Shown: positions 23,996 through 33,978, counted from the first letter of the stretch. The stretch: 43,333 nucleotides of DNA from an uncultured Eubacteriales bacterium (GCA_902776285.1 CACYPK010000016.1:1-43333); one strand, 5' to 3'. The notes: a model not told the origin generated them from the sequence alone. Made by a program: numbers and translations.

Positions 23996-25612
23996 TCAGA
24001 ATCCCATGTATACGAAGTCCACGCCTTCGCTGCCCGATCCGTACATGCCGAGCATCATTACCGATATGATACCGATCAGTATCACTATCCACTGCAGCCA
24101 CGCCGGCCTGCGGTCGAGCAGGTCGCCCGGCGCTTCAAGTCCCGTTCTCTCAAGCCTTATACTGAAGAACAGCATCACCGCCATGCCGTATAGTATCACC
24201 GCGATGTCATCCAGGTTAAGTCCTATCGACTGGAACTGCGCCAGCTTTACCGGCAGATGGCAGTCTATGACCGAACGCCGCATCATGTCGATGGCGCCGT
24301 GCATGTCAGGAGCTATGTCGAAATAGTAGCCTACCAGTATGACCACAAATGTGCGCAGCATCTGGAAGAGCTGCCACGCCGCCGACTTTGCGTTTATGCG
24401 CAGCGTTTTGAGCAGCCATCCGTAGACCGGCATCAGCAGTGTTGAGACCATTATGATAAGGCCGTTCCACAGACCGAATCCTATGTATCTGCTGTTGGCT
24501 CCGTGCCATATGCCGATGAGCATGAACACTATCAGCGACGCGAAAGCTGTCGGCAGTGTCTTGGATATGTGCTTGCCCGCGGCCGTCGAGCCGAACTTTG
24601 TCTTCGCGATGCCCTTGCTCACGCTCAGGAACGCGTTGGAGACAGCCAGCGAGTAGAACACGTACTTCTTCATCCAGGCGCCCAGAGTGATATGCCATCT
24701 GCGCCAGTATTCATTGATCGATTTTGAGAAGTAAGGCTGGCGGAAGTTGATCTCCATGTCTATGCCCAGCACCTTTGCGACGCCCCTGGCGATGTCGATG
24801 CCGCCCGAGAAGTCAGCGTAAAGCTGCAGTGCGTACATGAGTGCTGCCATGAGTATCATCTGGCCGGCGTATGACTTGTAATCACCCGTCACCTCATTGA
24901 TGGCCGCGAACATCCTGTCCGCGATGACCAGTTTCTTGAAAAGTCCCCAGAGTATGAGCTCTCCGCCGTTCTTGAACCTCTTCCACTCCGGTCTGTGCGG
25001 CTCAAAGAGCTGGCTGCCCAGCTGATCGAACGAGCTGATAGGTCCCTGAACTATCTGAGGGAAGAACGATACGAAGAGAGCGAACCTGAAAAAGTTCTTT
25101 TCGGCGCCGGACGTTCCCCTGTAAACATCGATGAGATATCCCGTGGCCTGGAAGGTATAGAACGATATGCCCAGCGGCAGAAGGATGCTTATGATCTGCG
25201 CGTCCCCTGCCTGATGTCCCATCAGCTGCATAATGCCGCCCGCCAGGAAGTTCAGATACTTGATGACAAACAGTATCCCGAAGTTGAACAGAAGCGTGAT
25301 CGCCAGGATCGCTTTCTTCTTTGACTCGGTCTTCTTCTTGAAGGCCTTCTTTTCGGACGCTTCCCAGATGCCCTTCATCTCCCTGATCTTCTTCTTTGAA
25401 GCAGCCGTTATGCGGTCGATCGCCATTGCGGCCGCGTATATCGTGACAGTGGTGGCGAGTATGAACGCCGCGTACTTATAGCTGTTATAGAGATAAAAGA
25501 AATAACTTGCCGCAAGCAAAACTACCCACTGATATCGCTTCAGCGGGAAGATGAAATAAACGAATATTGTTATGCAGACAAAAAGAGCGAACAGAAATGA
25601 TGTGAATGTCAT
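23996..25612 (-). CDS. Second MBOAT membrane O-acyltransferase
   Basis: This 538-residue protein is a clear paralogue of the MBOAT at 18753-20393. It shares YWRRWHITLGAWMKKYVFYSL and IGIWHGANSRYIGFGLWNGL, with the invariant His, and the lysine-rich loop near residues 70-105. It has about eleven membrane segments. No ligase or carrier protein is next to it on this strand, so it either uses the acyl-carrier of the dlt-like operon or an acyl-CoA such as acetyl-CoA. GGAGGAGA lies about 16 bases before the ATG, farther than usual. Confidence 0.9.
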   Translation of the reverse strand: MTFTSFLFALFVCITIFVYFIFPLKRYQWVVLLAASYFFYLYNSYKYAAFILATTVTIYAAAMAIDRITAASKKKIREMKGIWEASEKKAFKKKTESKKKAILAITLLFNFGILFVIKYLNFLAGGIMQLMGHQAGDAQIISILLPLGISFYTFQATGYLIDVYRGTSGAEKNFFRFALFVSFFPQIVQGPISSFDQLGSQLFEPHRPEWKRFKNGGELILWGLFKKLVIADRMFAAINEVTGDYKSYAGQMILMAALMYALQLYADFSGGIDIARGVAKVLGIDMEINFRQPYFSKSINEYWRRWHITLGAWMKKYVFYSLAVSNAFLSVSKGIAKTKFGSTAAGKHISKTLPTAFASLIVFMLIGIWHGANSRYIGFGLWNGLIIMVSTLLMPVYGWLLKTLRINAKSAAWQLFQMLRTFVVILVGYYFDIAPDMHGAIDMMRRSVIDCHLPVKLAQFQSIGLNLDDIAVILYGMAVMLFFSIRLERTGLEAPGDLLDRRPAWLQWIVILIGIISVMMLGMYGSGSEGVDFVYMGF

Positions 25613-25655
25613 TTCGAGAGTATGGTCTCCTCCTTTATAAGCACTTTAACGGCTG

Positions 25656-26543
25656 TTATTTCGTTATGAGTCTGCCCTCAGCAACGGCCTTGAGGTGGTC
25701 TCCGTAAGGGCTCTTTCCGTACTTTTTGGCGGACTTCAGCAGAGCAGCCTTGTCGATCCAGTCATTCCTGAAAGCGATCTCCTCAGGCGCGGATATCTTG
25801 ACGCCCTGTCTCTTCTCGAGCATCCTCACAAAGTCTGCTGCGTCAACGAGCGAATCCATCGTGCCCGTATCGAGCCAGGCGAATCCGCGGCCCAGCAGCT
25901 GGACGTCGAGCTTGCCCTCATGCAGGTACATCTCGTTCAGCGTGGTGATCTCGAGTTCGCCTCTGTCCGAAGGCTTTACCTTCTTGGCCATCTCGCTGAC
26001 TCCGGACGGATAGAAGTAAAGGCCTGTCGCCGCGTAATTGCTCTTAGGCTTCTTAGGCTTCTCCTCTATGGAGATCACCTTGCCGTCCTCGTCGAATTCG
26101 ACTATGCCGAACCTCTCCGGATCATTTACATAATATCCGAATACGGTGGCTCTGCCTCCCTCGGCGTTCTCAACGGCTTTTCTCAGAATCCTTCCGAACC
26201 CGTTGCCGTAGAAGATGTTGTCTCCGAGTATCATTACGCCTGCCTCATCGCCCAGGAATTCCTCCCCGATGATGAAAGCCTGCGCGAGGCCGTCCGGTGA
26301 CGGCTGCACCCTGTACTCAAGATCGATCCCGAACTGAGATCCGTCGCCCAGGAGGTTCTCGAATCTCGGTGTGTCCTCCGGCGTGGAGATGATCAGTATG
26401 TCTTTGATGCCCGCGAGCATCAGCGTTGACAGCGGATAATAGATCATCGGCTTGTCGTATACCGGCAGCAGCTGCTTACTCGTTACCATGGTGAGCGGAT
26501 AAAGCCTTGTTCCGGCTCCTCCCGCAAGAATGATGCCTTTCAT
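25656..26543 (-). CDS. rmlA: Glucose-1-phosphate thymidylyltransferase
   Basis: This 295-residue protein has the RmlA N-terminus ([18 protein letters not shown] and [20 protein letters not shown]) and the binding segments [23 protein letters not shown] and [10 protein letters not shown]. It makes dTDP-glucose from glucose-1-phosphate and dTTP in the cytoplasm. AAAGGAGA precedes the ATG. It is in one operon with rmlB and wecE, but rmlC and rmlD are not seen, so the product is directed to an amino sugar and not to rhamnose, at least locally. Confidence 0.96.
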   Translation of the reverse strand: MKGIILAGGAGTRLYPLTMVTSKQLLPVYDKPMIYYPLSTLMLAGIKDILIISTPEDTPRFENLLGDGSQFGIDLEYRVQPSPDGLAQAFIIGEEFLGDEAGVMILGDNIFYGNGFGRILRKAVENAEGGRATVFGYYVNDPERFGIVEFDEDGKVISIEEKPKKPKSNYAATGLYFYPSGVSEMAKKVKPSDRGELEITTLNEMYLHEGKLDVQLLGRGFAWLDTGTMDSLVDAADFVRMLEKRQGVKISAPEEIAFRNDWIDKAALLKSAKKYGKSPYGDHLKAVAEGRLITK

Positions 26544-26564
26544 GATTTCTCTCCTTTGCGCCTG

Positions 26565-27839
26565 TTATTTGTCCTTTTTGAACAACTTGTTTATCACGTT
26601 TACGATGAAGCCCTTGCGCTGCTCCTTGACAGCTTCGGCAAGTTCCTCTTCTGTCGGATTCAGCGTTTCATTTATGGCGTCGGTGCATTCCCTGACCGAT
26701 GAAGCGGACGGCCTGTAAATCTGGAACTTCTGCGACTGTGTCAGCGAAGCGACGTAGTCTTCGTCATATTCGCCTTCTATCTTCTGAGTCTCTATATCCC
26801 ATGTGCTGAGGTCGCTCAGCTGCATCTTCACCAGATCCCTTATCTCGGAATAGCTCATATCGGTGTTCATGTTGTTTTCGCAGGCGGCCATTACTTCTCC
26901 GTAATTGGTGAGCAGCGCCGGGCTCGAGGTCATGCGCTTGATTATCGCCTCCACGACTCTCTGCTGGTTTTCGACCCTGACGGAGTCCTGTCCTTCAAAG
27001 GCGTGGCGTTCTCTGGCAAAGAACAGCGCTTCCCTGCCGCTCAGCGTGTTCCAGCCCTGATCATAGTGATATCCGGCCAGACTGCTGTCGAAAGCGACAG
27101 GCGAATAGACCTTTATGCCTCCGATGGCATTTATTATGTCTCTTGCGCCCGAGAAATTCATTTTCACGTAATAATCGAGATTGATGCCGAGCCAGTCTTC
27201 TACGGTGAACAGTGTCTCATTGACTCCGTATACGCCCGTATGCGTCAGTTTATCCATCTGCTGGGCAGTATGGAGCTTAACATACGTGTCTCTCGGTATA
27301 GACGTGAGCAGGACCTTCTTTGTCTTCGGATTGACCGTGATTATCATGTTCACGTCGCTTCGCTCAAGATCCTCTCCCTTTTCAGCTTCCCACTGATCGA
27401 TGCCCGTCAGATATACGTTGAACGCTTCTTCGGACGGATTGCCCGTTCTTACGCCCCCCGCGTTGGAGAATTCACTGTCGCTGCTGATCTTTGCCATCAT
27501 AGCGTAGGTGCTGCCGAGGTAGTATGTAGCTGCTCCGAAAACGCCGATGAACACCAGCGAGAGCACTATACCCACGACTCTCTTCCATCTGTCTCCTCTT
27601 GACAGCATGATGCTTGTCAGCAGGAACAACACCGCCATGGCAACTATGACCAATATGGTAAGGTCAGGCGGGAAGGTATTTACCAGTATCATGGCAGCCA
27701 GAAGACCCGCTGCCACCAGTCCCATTACGATCAGGAGCAGCTTGTAAGCCGACTTTTTGGGGAATATGCCCCTTGCGGTCGTCTTGTCTTTGCTGCGCTT
27801 TTCCTTATTCTGTTTTGTTTTCTTCTTTTCCGTTTCCAT
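26565..27839 (-). CDS. LCP (LytR-CpsA-Psr) family wall-polymer ligase
   Basis: This 424-residue protein has a basic cytoplasmic tail, two to three membrane segments (about residues 30-115), and an outer LCP domain. The key features are ERSDVNMIITVNP, LLTSIPRDTYVKL, and LFFARERHAFEGQDSVRVENQQRV, with the arginines and aspartates that hold the lipid pyrophosphate. LCP enzymes attach undecaprenyl-linked wall polymers to peptidoglycan. Its start overlaps the end of tagO by 35 bases. Its position next to tagO supports a role in attaching the polymer made here. Confidence 0.92.
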   Translation of the reverse strand: METEKKKTKQNKEKRSKDKTTARGIFPKKSAYKLLLIVMGLVAAGLLAAMILVNTFPPDLTILVIVAMAVLFLLTSIMLSRGDRWKRVVGIVLSLVFIGVFGAATYYLGSTYAMMAKISSDSEFSNAGGVRTGNPSEEAFNVYLTGIDQWEAEKGEDLERSDVNMIITVNPKTKKVLLTSIPRDTYVKLHTAQQMDKLTHTGVYGVNETLFTVEDWLGINLDYYVKMNFSGARDIINAIGGIKVYSPVAFDSSLAGYHYDQGWNTLSGREALFFARERHAFEGQDSVRVENQQRVVEAIIKRMTSSPALLTNYGEVMAACENNMNTDMSYSEIRDLVKMQLSDLSTWDIETQKIEGEYDEDYVASLTQSQKFQIYRPSASSVRECTDAINETLNPTEEELAEAVKEQRKGFIVNVINKLFKKDK

Positions 27840-29052
27840 CAGTAACGTCCTCTGCAGGACTCTCGCTTTCTGCCGCTTTTATTGCTTCTTCGCGGATCCT
27901 TTTTCTTTTTTCGCGCTCCTCGTTGAGATATTGTACGAATAATTCTTTCTCAATATCGCTTGTGTCCTGCGTTATCAGCTTTTTAAGATTCTTTTTAGGC
28001 GATTTAGGGAAGATTATGATCACCAGATAGAGCAGCGCTATCAGGAACAGGAAGAACGCATCCTTGTACAGTTCGCGGCTTATCAGCACTGCTACTTCTC
28101 CCATTATCCCTACAATGCCGTACATTATCAGCACGGACCGCTTTTGTCCGAAGCCCGCGGCCATCAGATGATGGTGCAGGTGGCCTTTGTCCGCGCGCAT
28201 TATCGATTCATGTCTCAGTGTGCGCCTGAGCATCGCCAGGCCCGTATCCAGGATAGGCACCGCAAGCGTCAGCATCGGCACCAGAGCTCCTACGATAGTG
28301 GCCCTCTTCAACGGGGATATGACCGACAGCACCGCTATCATATAGCCCAGATACAGCGATCCTCCGTCACCCATAAATGTCTTCGCAGGCGAGAAGTTAT
28401 ACGGCAGGAATCCCAGGCAGCCTCCCGCGACCGCGACAAGCGCTATGCATACAGGCATCGACCCAAGCTTGTGGCCGTGGATATACGCTATGTAGGCGAG
28501 CGCGAGCGCCATTATGGCCACCGAGCCCGCGGCCAGTCCGTCAAGACCGTCCATCAGGTTCACCGCGTTCGTTATGCCCACTATCCACAGAACGGTGATG
28601 ATGTACGCGAGTCCCGCGCTCAGGATGACATTGGCGTTGGCGTCAGTCACCTTCGCACCGAAGAAGTTGCTTATGAAAGTGATGCGGATCCCCGCGCTGT
28701 ACATGGCGGATGCTATGAACAGCTGTCCCAGGAACTTGGCTGCCGGCTTCAGATCGAAAACGTCATCTGTGACTCCGAGCCCGTACATCAGTATGCCGCC
28801 TATCATGGCGATCCTGATCTTTTCGTTCATGCCCGCCGGTATGGTCATCGCCGCTATCGAGCCCAGAAAGATCGCCATGCCGCCGAATCTCGGCATCGGT
28901 TTCTTGTGCATCCTCCTGGAATCCTTAGGGGTGTCTATCACTCCCAGCTTATGAGCAAGGCGTATGCTAAGCGGCGTGGTCGCGAACGCGATCACAACGC
29001 TTAAGGCAAACACCTCAACTATTCTGATTATTACTTCAGTATCTTCAAACAT
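27805..29052 (-). CDS. tagO: TagO/WecA-type undecaprenyl-phosphate sugar-1-phosphate transferase
   Basis: This 415-residue protein has about eleven membrane segments and the MraY/WecA motifs LGVTDDVFDLKP, NLMDGLDGLAAGS, FMGDGGSLYLGY and RADKGHLHHHL, with the catalytic aspartates and histidines. It starts wall polymer synthesis by placing, most likely, GlcNAc-1-phosphate on undecaprenyl phosphate. A charged tail of about 65 residues follows the last membrane span; it is longer than in most TagO proteins and overlaps the LCP start. Confidence 0.92.
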   Translation of the reverse strand: MFEDTEVIIRIVEVFALSVVIAFATTPLSIRLAHKLGVIDTPKDSRRMHKKPMPRFGGMAIFLGSIAAMTIPAGMNEKIRIAMIGGILMYGLGVTDDVFDLKPAAKFLGQLFIASAMYSAGIRITFISNFFGAKVTDANANVILSAGLAYIITVLWIVGITNAVNLMDGLDGLAAGSVAIMALALAYIAYIHGHKLGSMPVCIALVAVAGGCLGFLPYNFSPAKTFMGDGGSLYLGYMIAVLSVISPLKRATIVGALVPMLTLAVPILDTGLAMLRRTLRHESIMRADKGHLHHHLMAAGFGQKRSVLIMYGIVGIMGEVAVLISRELYKDAFFLFLIALLYLVIIIFPKSPKKNLKKLITQDTSDIEKELFVQYLNEEREKRKRIREEAIKAAESESPAEDVTDGNGKEENKTE

Positions 29053-29058
29053 CTTTTA

Positions 29059-30150
29059 TCAGAAAGTCCCAAGGTCATATACGTAGTCGTCCCTGCCGAA
29101 GTACTGGTACCTTCCGTTACTGTAGACGGAGTGCCCATGGTATTCGGACAGGTAGAAATGACCCTTTCCTCTCGTACCCTTTTGTTTTATATGATATATA
29201 TTTTCAGCCTCATAAGGTGTTTTGACCCTGATTACCGCGTCCTGCTTACCGTCCTTCTTGTTGCCGCAGTACCACGCGTATTTTGCGTACACCCTGTCCC
29301 TGTGTTTAGCATTGACGACCGGCAGCATCTTCTCGCTGTTCCAGTCGATCGCGAGGATGATGTTGTACGGCTGGGCGCTCGGATCGCTCTGATACTGGCT
29401 CAGCAGCAGATAGACGTATTTTTCATCCGCGTCCATAGCCTGGAACGTCCCCGGATAATCCGATGATATCCTCGTAACGGCAAATCCTATGGCCTGGAAG
29501 TTGTTCGGATTGATTATGATCAGGTTGTGCGCCACCCTTTCGAGAGCGATGTAGCAGTCATACTTTTTAACGTAAGCGATCGCCGCCAGACCCTGCCTCT
29601 GATGATAAGGTGACATGGAATAGATCCCCGCGTCCTTGTAGTGGGTGTATCTTACGTTCTGCTGTTTCGTTATCTTCAGAGTATTCGCGTCGATGCAGGT
29701 GATCTCCTGCTTCCTGTCTTCACGCGCTATGACGACCAGTCTCTTGCGCTTGCTGTCGTAAGTCATGCCGTTCCCGTGCCATGTGTTGAGCACTCCGGAC
29801 CTCTTGACGACTTTTTTGTCTTTCATTCTGACCTTAAGGACACGGCCGTGCTGTGTGCTGCCGGATACCATAAGATAATACGCGTATTTCCCGTCCGTGC
29901 ATCCGCCCTGAACTATGGAATACCCGCCGCTGCTTTCACCAATCATGGATCTCAGATTGATCCCCAGGCTCCTGCCGCGTACCGTTCTGTTTTTGAGCTT
30001 TCTGAAATTGCTCTCCTTGAAGGTGATCTTGCTGCCTGTGGATCCGCTTGCCGCGTAAGTTTTACTGCATGGAAAAGCCATCACGGAAACAGCCACGACA
30101 AACATCATTATTATTGCTGTTATTCTTGACTTAAGATCATCCGGTCTCAT
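29059..30150 (-). CDS. Secreted protein with beta-propeller-like repeats
   Basis: This 363-residue protein has a signal peptide (hydrophobic stretch about residues 8-32, likely cut after TYAAS). The mature part is made of beta-strand units such as GGCTDGKYAYYLMVSG, GNGMTYDSKRKRLVVIARE and GLAAIAYVKKYDCYIALER, which suggest a propeller or similar fold. It resembles the C-terminal half of the protein at 10639-12165. Its ATG overlaps the stop of the upstream glycerophosphotransferase gene (TAATG), so it is coupled to the wall operon. No enzyme motif was recognised. Confidence 0.7.
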   Translation of the reverse strand: MRPDDLKSRITAIIMMFVVAVSVMAFPCSKTYAASGSTGSKITFKESNFRKLKNRTVRGRSLGINLRSMIGESSGGYSIVQGGCTDGKYAYYLMVSGSTQHGRVLKVRMKDKKVVKRSGVLNTWHGNGMTYDSKRKRLVVIAREDRKQEITCIDANTLKITKQQNVRYTHYKDAGIYSMSPYHQRQGLAAIAYVKKYDCYIALERVAHNLIIINPNNFQAIGFAVTRISSDYPGTFQAMDADEKYVYLLLSQYQSDPSAQPYNIILAIDWNSEKMLPVVNAKHRDRVYAKYAWYCGNKKDGKQDAVIRVKTPYEAENIYHIKQKGTRGKGHFYLSEYHGHSVYSNGRYQYFGRDDYVYDLGTF

Positions 30151-31748
30151 TAGCTCAGCACCCCGTCTTCTTTCAGCTTTTCTATTATCCTGTCGGAATT
30201 CTTTCCGTCGTGGAACTCCACTATCTTTCTGTATTTTTCTATGTCTTCTTCTCTCTGCGGCTGTCCGTAGCTTTCGGCGACCGCGCGCTTAAGTTCGTCC
30301 CTGCTCCTGCAGACGCGTCCGAAGACGTTGCCGTCGTTGAGCATCAGGTGCGATCCCTCTCCGTAGTGCTCCATGCACTCGTCAAGGTCCTCCCAGTCGA
30401 ACACCACATTGGCGCCCCTGTAGAACGCGTCGTAAGCGATGGATGAGTAGTCGGTTATCAGCAGGCCGCAGTCCCTGAACACCTTGTCGTAGCTGTCCGC
30501 CATCAGGAAATGATCGCCAAGGCCCTGCTCTCCTCTGAACATTTCCGCTATCAGCGGATGCGGGAGGATGATGACCTTCTCCTTCAGATCGTCCGGCACC
30601 GCGTCATACATGCGCTCAAGCATCTTGTAGTACCCGGTCTGCTCGACATCCTCGTTGGCGAGGTTTGTCTCCCAGCGGCGCCAGGTAGGCATTATGATTA
30701 TCCTGTCAGCGCCTTCATTGCGATAGGATGTGTCGAATTTGGCAAGACCGGTTATGTACAGGTCGTCCCTGTCCATTCCGGCCAGGTCGATGAAGTGTCT
30801 TGCCTCAGCTTCGGACGACACGACGGTCTTATGCAGCTTGTATCCCTTCTTTTTCTTGAACCCTACTCTGAGTTTGGAGTTGAGAGACACCATGTACATG
30901 ACCCCGTGCTGCAGGAACACATATGACAGGCCCTTGCCGTTCAGTTTGTCCTGGACCTCCTTGCTTGCTATGCGCAGCTGCAGGGCGTGGTCTATCGTCT
31001 CAGACGAGATGAACTTGTCGCAGGCGAAAAAGTATTCCAGATGCTTGTCGCTGTCCTTCGCGATAAGGTTCTTTTTGTACTTTTCAGGGAGTTCTTTTAC
31101 CGCCGGTATCTCAGTGTCCACTATGAAGTAGACGTTATCATAGCCGGCATCTATCAGCCTTTCGTAAAGCACGGACGCGCTCTCTTCGTATCTGGAGCAG
31201 TTTTTCTCATACATCAGTATGATGTCGCTTCCCTTGAGAGACTCCGCTTTTTTCTGAGCGTCCTTAAGACGCCTCTGGCCTTCCTCTGTGTCATACTGAT
31301 TTGCCTCACGCACCGTAAGGTTCATCGTATTGTAGATGTTCTGCCTGAAGTAGACCGCCTTGTCTCCGTAAAGAACGATCCTGCTGTTTCTGTTTTTGCC
31401 TTTCTTCAGGTCGAAGACATTGTAGAGTATCCTTCCCTCCTCGCTGTCCCTGTAGACCGGCATCAGCTTGTTCTGTATGTCGAATTCCCTGGTTTTGGAA
31501 AGATCCACCGAAAGCCTGAAAGTGTTCAGCTGATATCCTCCCGGAAGCGTTTTGCCGTACCTTGAGCCGAAGGATATATCCGCGGCGTTCTCCATGAACG
31601 GTACGTCGATGCGGATATCGTTCGTATCCACTTTTTCCCTTCTGCCCGTTAATTTGACAACACAACGACCGGCGGCTGTGATGCAGCCGTCTTCTTCGGT
31701 CACTTCCATGTTGATTATTCCGATCAGCGGTGTGATCCTCTTTGCCAA
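30150..31748 (-). CDS. CDP-glycerol glycerophosphotransferase family (TagF-like)
   Basis: This 532-residue protein has an N-terminal region of about 150 residues of beta-rich type, then a TagB/TagF GT-B domain with FLQHGVMYMVSLNSK, VSSEAEARHFI, ITGLAKFDTS, IIMPTWRRWE and LLITDYSSIAYDAFYRGANVV. The motifs are partly different from those of the shorter homologue at 21582, so the two probably do different steps, for example priming and extension of a polyol-phosphate chain. The start is TTG with GGAGG five bases before it; there is no ATG in that position. Confidence 0.85.
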   Translation of the reverse strand: MAKRITPLIGIINMEVTEEDGCITAAGRCVVKLTGRREKVDTNDIRIDVPFMENAADISFGSRYGKTLPGGYQLNTFRLSVDLSKTREFDIQNKLMPVYRDSEEGRILYNVFDLKKGKNRNSRIVLYGDKAVYFRQNIYNTMNLTVREANQYDTEEGQRRLKDAQKKAESLKGSDIILMYEKNCSRYEESASVLYERLIDAGYDNVYFIVDTEIPAVKELPEKYKKNLIAKDSDKHLEYFFACDKFISSETIDHALQLRIASKEVQDKLNGKGLSYVFLQHGVMYMVSLNSKLRVGFKKKKGYKLHKTVVSSEAEARHFIDLAGMDRDDLYITGLAKFDTSYRNEGADRIIIMPTWRRWETNLANEDVEQTGYYKMLERMYDAVPDDLKEKVIILPHPLIAEMFRGEQGLGDHFLMADSYDKVFRDCGLLITDYSSIAYDAFYRGANVVFDWEDLDECMEHYGEGSHLMLNDGNVFGRVCRSRDELKRAVAESYGQPQREEDIEKYRKIVEFHDGKNSDRIIEKLKEDGVLS

Positions 31749-31768
31749 TATATCCTCCGCGGCATTTA

Positions 31769-32899
31769 TTATTTGCCGTAGAACTCCTTTACCTTATCGC
31801 AAACGTATTCTACTTCATCCTGCTTCAGGCCGTAATACATAGGAAGTCTGAGCAGTCTCTCGAATGTGTTTGTAGTGTATTTGTCCTCTCCGTGGAACCT
31901 TCCGAATCTGGATCCGGCAGGCGCGCTGTGGAGCGGCACGTAATGGAATGCCGAGCCTATTCCGTTCTCTTTCAGGAAGGCTGTCAGCGCTGTCCTTTCT
32001 TCTATGCCCGCTGTCTTCACATAAAACATGTGGGCGTTGTGCGCGCATTCCTCCGGAACTACCGGAAGCTCGATGCGGCCTTCTGCCGCGAGCGGACTCA
32101 GCATCTCATAGTACGCGTTCCAGCTGGCAAGCCTGTTCTCGTTTATCATGTCGGCCTCTTCGAGCTGAGCCAGCAGGTATGCCGCGTTCATCTCGCTCGG
32201 CAGATATGAAGAACCCATGTCCACCCATGTGTATTTATCTACGGCGCCTCTGAGGAACTTGCTCCTGTCGGTGCCCTTTTCTCTTATTATCTCTGCTCTT
32301 TCGGTATTGTCTTCATCCCTGATCAGCAGCGCTCCGCCTTCTCCCATGCTGTAGTTCTTGGTCTCATGGAAGCTGTAGCAGCCGTAATCGCCCATGCTTC
32401 CGAGGGCCCTGCCCTTGTAGAAGGCGTTCACGCCCTGAGCCGTATCTTCTACCACGATCAGGCCATGGCGCTTCGCGATGTCCATGATGGTATCCATCTC
32501 GCAGCCGACTCCGGCGTAATGGACAGGCGCTATCACCTTTGTCTTCTCCGTGATCGCGTCTTCTATAAGCTTCTCATCTATGTTCTGCGTATCCGGCCTG
32601 ATATCCACAAATACCAGTTCGGCGCCTCTCAGAACAAAGGCGTTCGCCGTGGAAACGAAAGTATATGAAGGAAGAATGACTTCATCTCCCGGGCCTACAT
32701 CCGTCAGGATGGCCGCCATGTCAAGCGCGGTCGAGCCCGATGTTACCAGCAGCGCCTTGCTTACGCCTGTCTTCTCTTCGATCCAGGCGTTGCACTTCTT
32801 GGTGAACTGACCGTCGCCGCAGATCTTGTGCGACTCGATGGCCTGCGTTATGTAGTCCTGCTCCTTGCCGATATACGGCGGCACGTTGAAATTGATCAT
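31769..32899 (-). CDS. wecE: dTDP-4-amino-4,6-dideoxygalactose transaminase
   Basis: This 376-residue aminotransferase of the DegT/DnrJ/EryC1 family is close to WecE/RffA. Examples are DEVILPSYTFVSTANAFVLR, FVDIRPDTQNIDE, PVHYAGVGCEMDTI, and SFHETKNYSMGEGGALL with the PLP lysine. It would convert dTDP-4-keto-6-deoxyglucose to dTDP-4-amino-4,6-dideoxygalactose (Fuc4N). RmlB, which makes that substrate, is encoded 12 bases upstream. No WecD-type acetyltransferase is seen nearby. AAAGGAGA precedes the ATG. Confidence 0.92.
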   Translation of the reverse strand: MINFNVPPYIGKEQDYITQAIESHKICGDGQFTKKCNAWIEEKTGVSKALLVTSGSTALDMAAILTDVGPGDEVILPSYTFVSTANAFVLRGAELVFVDIRPDTQNIDEKLIEDAITEKTKVIAPVHYAGVGCEMDTIMDIAKRHGLIVVEDTAQGVNAFYKGRALGSMGDYGCYSFHETKNYSMGEGGALLIRDEDNTERAEIIREKGTDRSKFLRGAVDKYTWVDMGSSYLPSEMNAAYLLAQLEEADMINENRLASWNAYYEMLSPLAAEGRIELPVVPEECAHNAHMFYVKTAGIEERTALTAFLKENGIGSAFHYVPLHSAPAGSRFGRFHGEDKYTTNTFERLLRLPMYYGLKQDEVEYVCDKVKEFYGK

Positions 32900-32911
32900 C
32901 CCAATTCTCCT

Positions 32912-33931
32912 TTATCTGTTGCCGTACATTTTTTCGTAATACTGCTGGTACTCTCCGCTGATGATGTTCTTCCACCAGTCCTCGTTGTCGAGATACCACT
33001 GTATGGTCTTGCGTATGCCGTCTTCAAACTTTGTCTCAGGCAGCCAGCCCAGTTCGTCGTGGATCTTTGTAGGGTCGATCGCGTATCTCTGATCGTGGCC
33101 CTTGCGATCCGTTACGTATGTGATCAGGCTCTCAGGCTTGCCGAGCTGTTCAAGAATGATCTTGACAACTTCGATATTTGCCTTTTCATTATGGCCGCCT
33201 ATGTTGTATACCTCGCCGACCCTGCCGTTGTGGATCACCAGGTCGATCGCCCTGCAGTGATCCTCTACGTACAGCCAGTCTCTTACATTCAGTCCCTCGC
33301 CGTATACAGGCAGAGGCTTGTCGGCCTGAGCGTTCGCTATCATGAGCGGGATCAGCTTTTCAGGGAACTGGTAAGGTCCGTAGTTGTTGCTGCATCTGCT
33401 TATGGTGACAGGCAGTCCGTAGGTACGGTGATATGCCATCGCCAGAAGGTCCGCGGATGCTTTGGATGCCGAATACGGGCTTGACGCGGTCAGAGGCATA
33501 GTCTCGACAAAGAACAGGTCAGGCCTGTCGAGAGGCAGGTCCCCGTAGACCTCATCCGTGCCTACCTGGTGGAACCTCTTCACTCCGTATTTGATCGAAG
33601 CGTCCATGAGCACCTGCGTGCCCAGGATATTGGTCCTCAGAAAGAGGCCCGGGTCTTCTATCGATCTGTCAACATGCGACTCCGCCGCGAAGTTGACCAC
33701 TATGTCGAATCTCTCCTCATCGAAGAGTTTGTCCATTGCCTCGGCGTCTGTTATGTCCGCCCTGACGAATCTGAAATGCGGGTCATCCATGACGGAAGCC
33801 AGTGTTTCAAGGTTTCCGGCATACGTCAGCGAATCAAGTCCGACGATGTCATAATCTGGATGCGCGTCCAGCATGTGGAATACGAAATTGCTGCCGATGA
33901 ATCCGGCTGCTCCGGTAACTAGGATCTTCAC
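32912..33931 (-). CDS. rmlB: dTDP-glucose 4,6-dehydratase
   Basis: This 339-residue protein has the extended SDR motifs [12 protein letters not shown], the active-site YSASKAS preceded by [11 protein letters not shown] and [15 protein letters not shown]. It forms dTDP-4-keto-6-deoxyglucose. The start is GTG, with AAAGG about 11 bases before it. It is the first gene of the ten-gene minus-strand operon and follows a strong promoter. Confidence 0.96.
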   Translation of the reverse strand: MKILVTGAAGFIGSNFVFHMLDAHPDYDIVGLDSLTYAGNLETLASVMDDPHFRFVRADITDAEAMDKLFDEERFDIVVNFAAESHVDRSIEDPGLFLRTNILGTQVLMDASIKYGVKRFHQVGTDEVYGDLPLDRPDLFFVETMPLTASSPYSASKASADLLAMAYHRTYGLPVTISRCSNNYGPYQFPEKLIPLMIANAQADKPLPVYGEGLNVRDWLYVEDHCRAIDLVIHNGRVGEVYNIGGHNEKANIEVVKIILEQLGKPESLITYVTDRKGHDQRYAIDPTKIHDELGWLPETKFEDGIRKTIQWYLDNEDWWKNIISGEYQQYYEKMYGNR

Positions 33932-33978
33932 TCTGCGCCAACCTTTCTTTTTATCGATTTACATAGAAATCCTTTTAT

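Noticed and set aside
25656..33931. A dTDP-rhamnose pathway
   Set aside because: RmlA and RmlB are present, but no RmlC epimerase or RmlD reductase is in the window and a WecE transaminase is adjacent.
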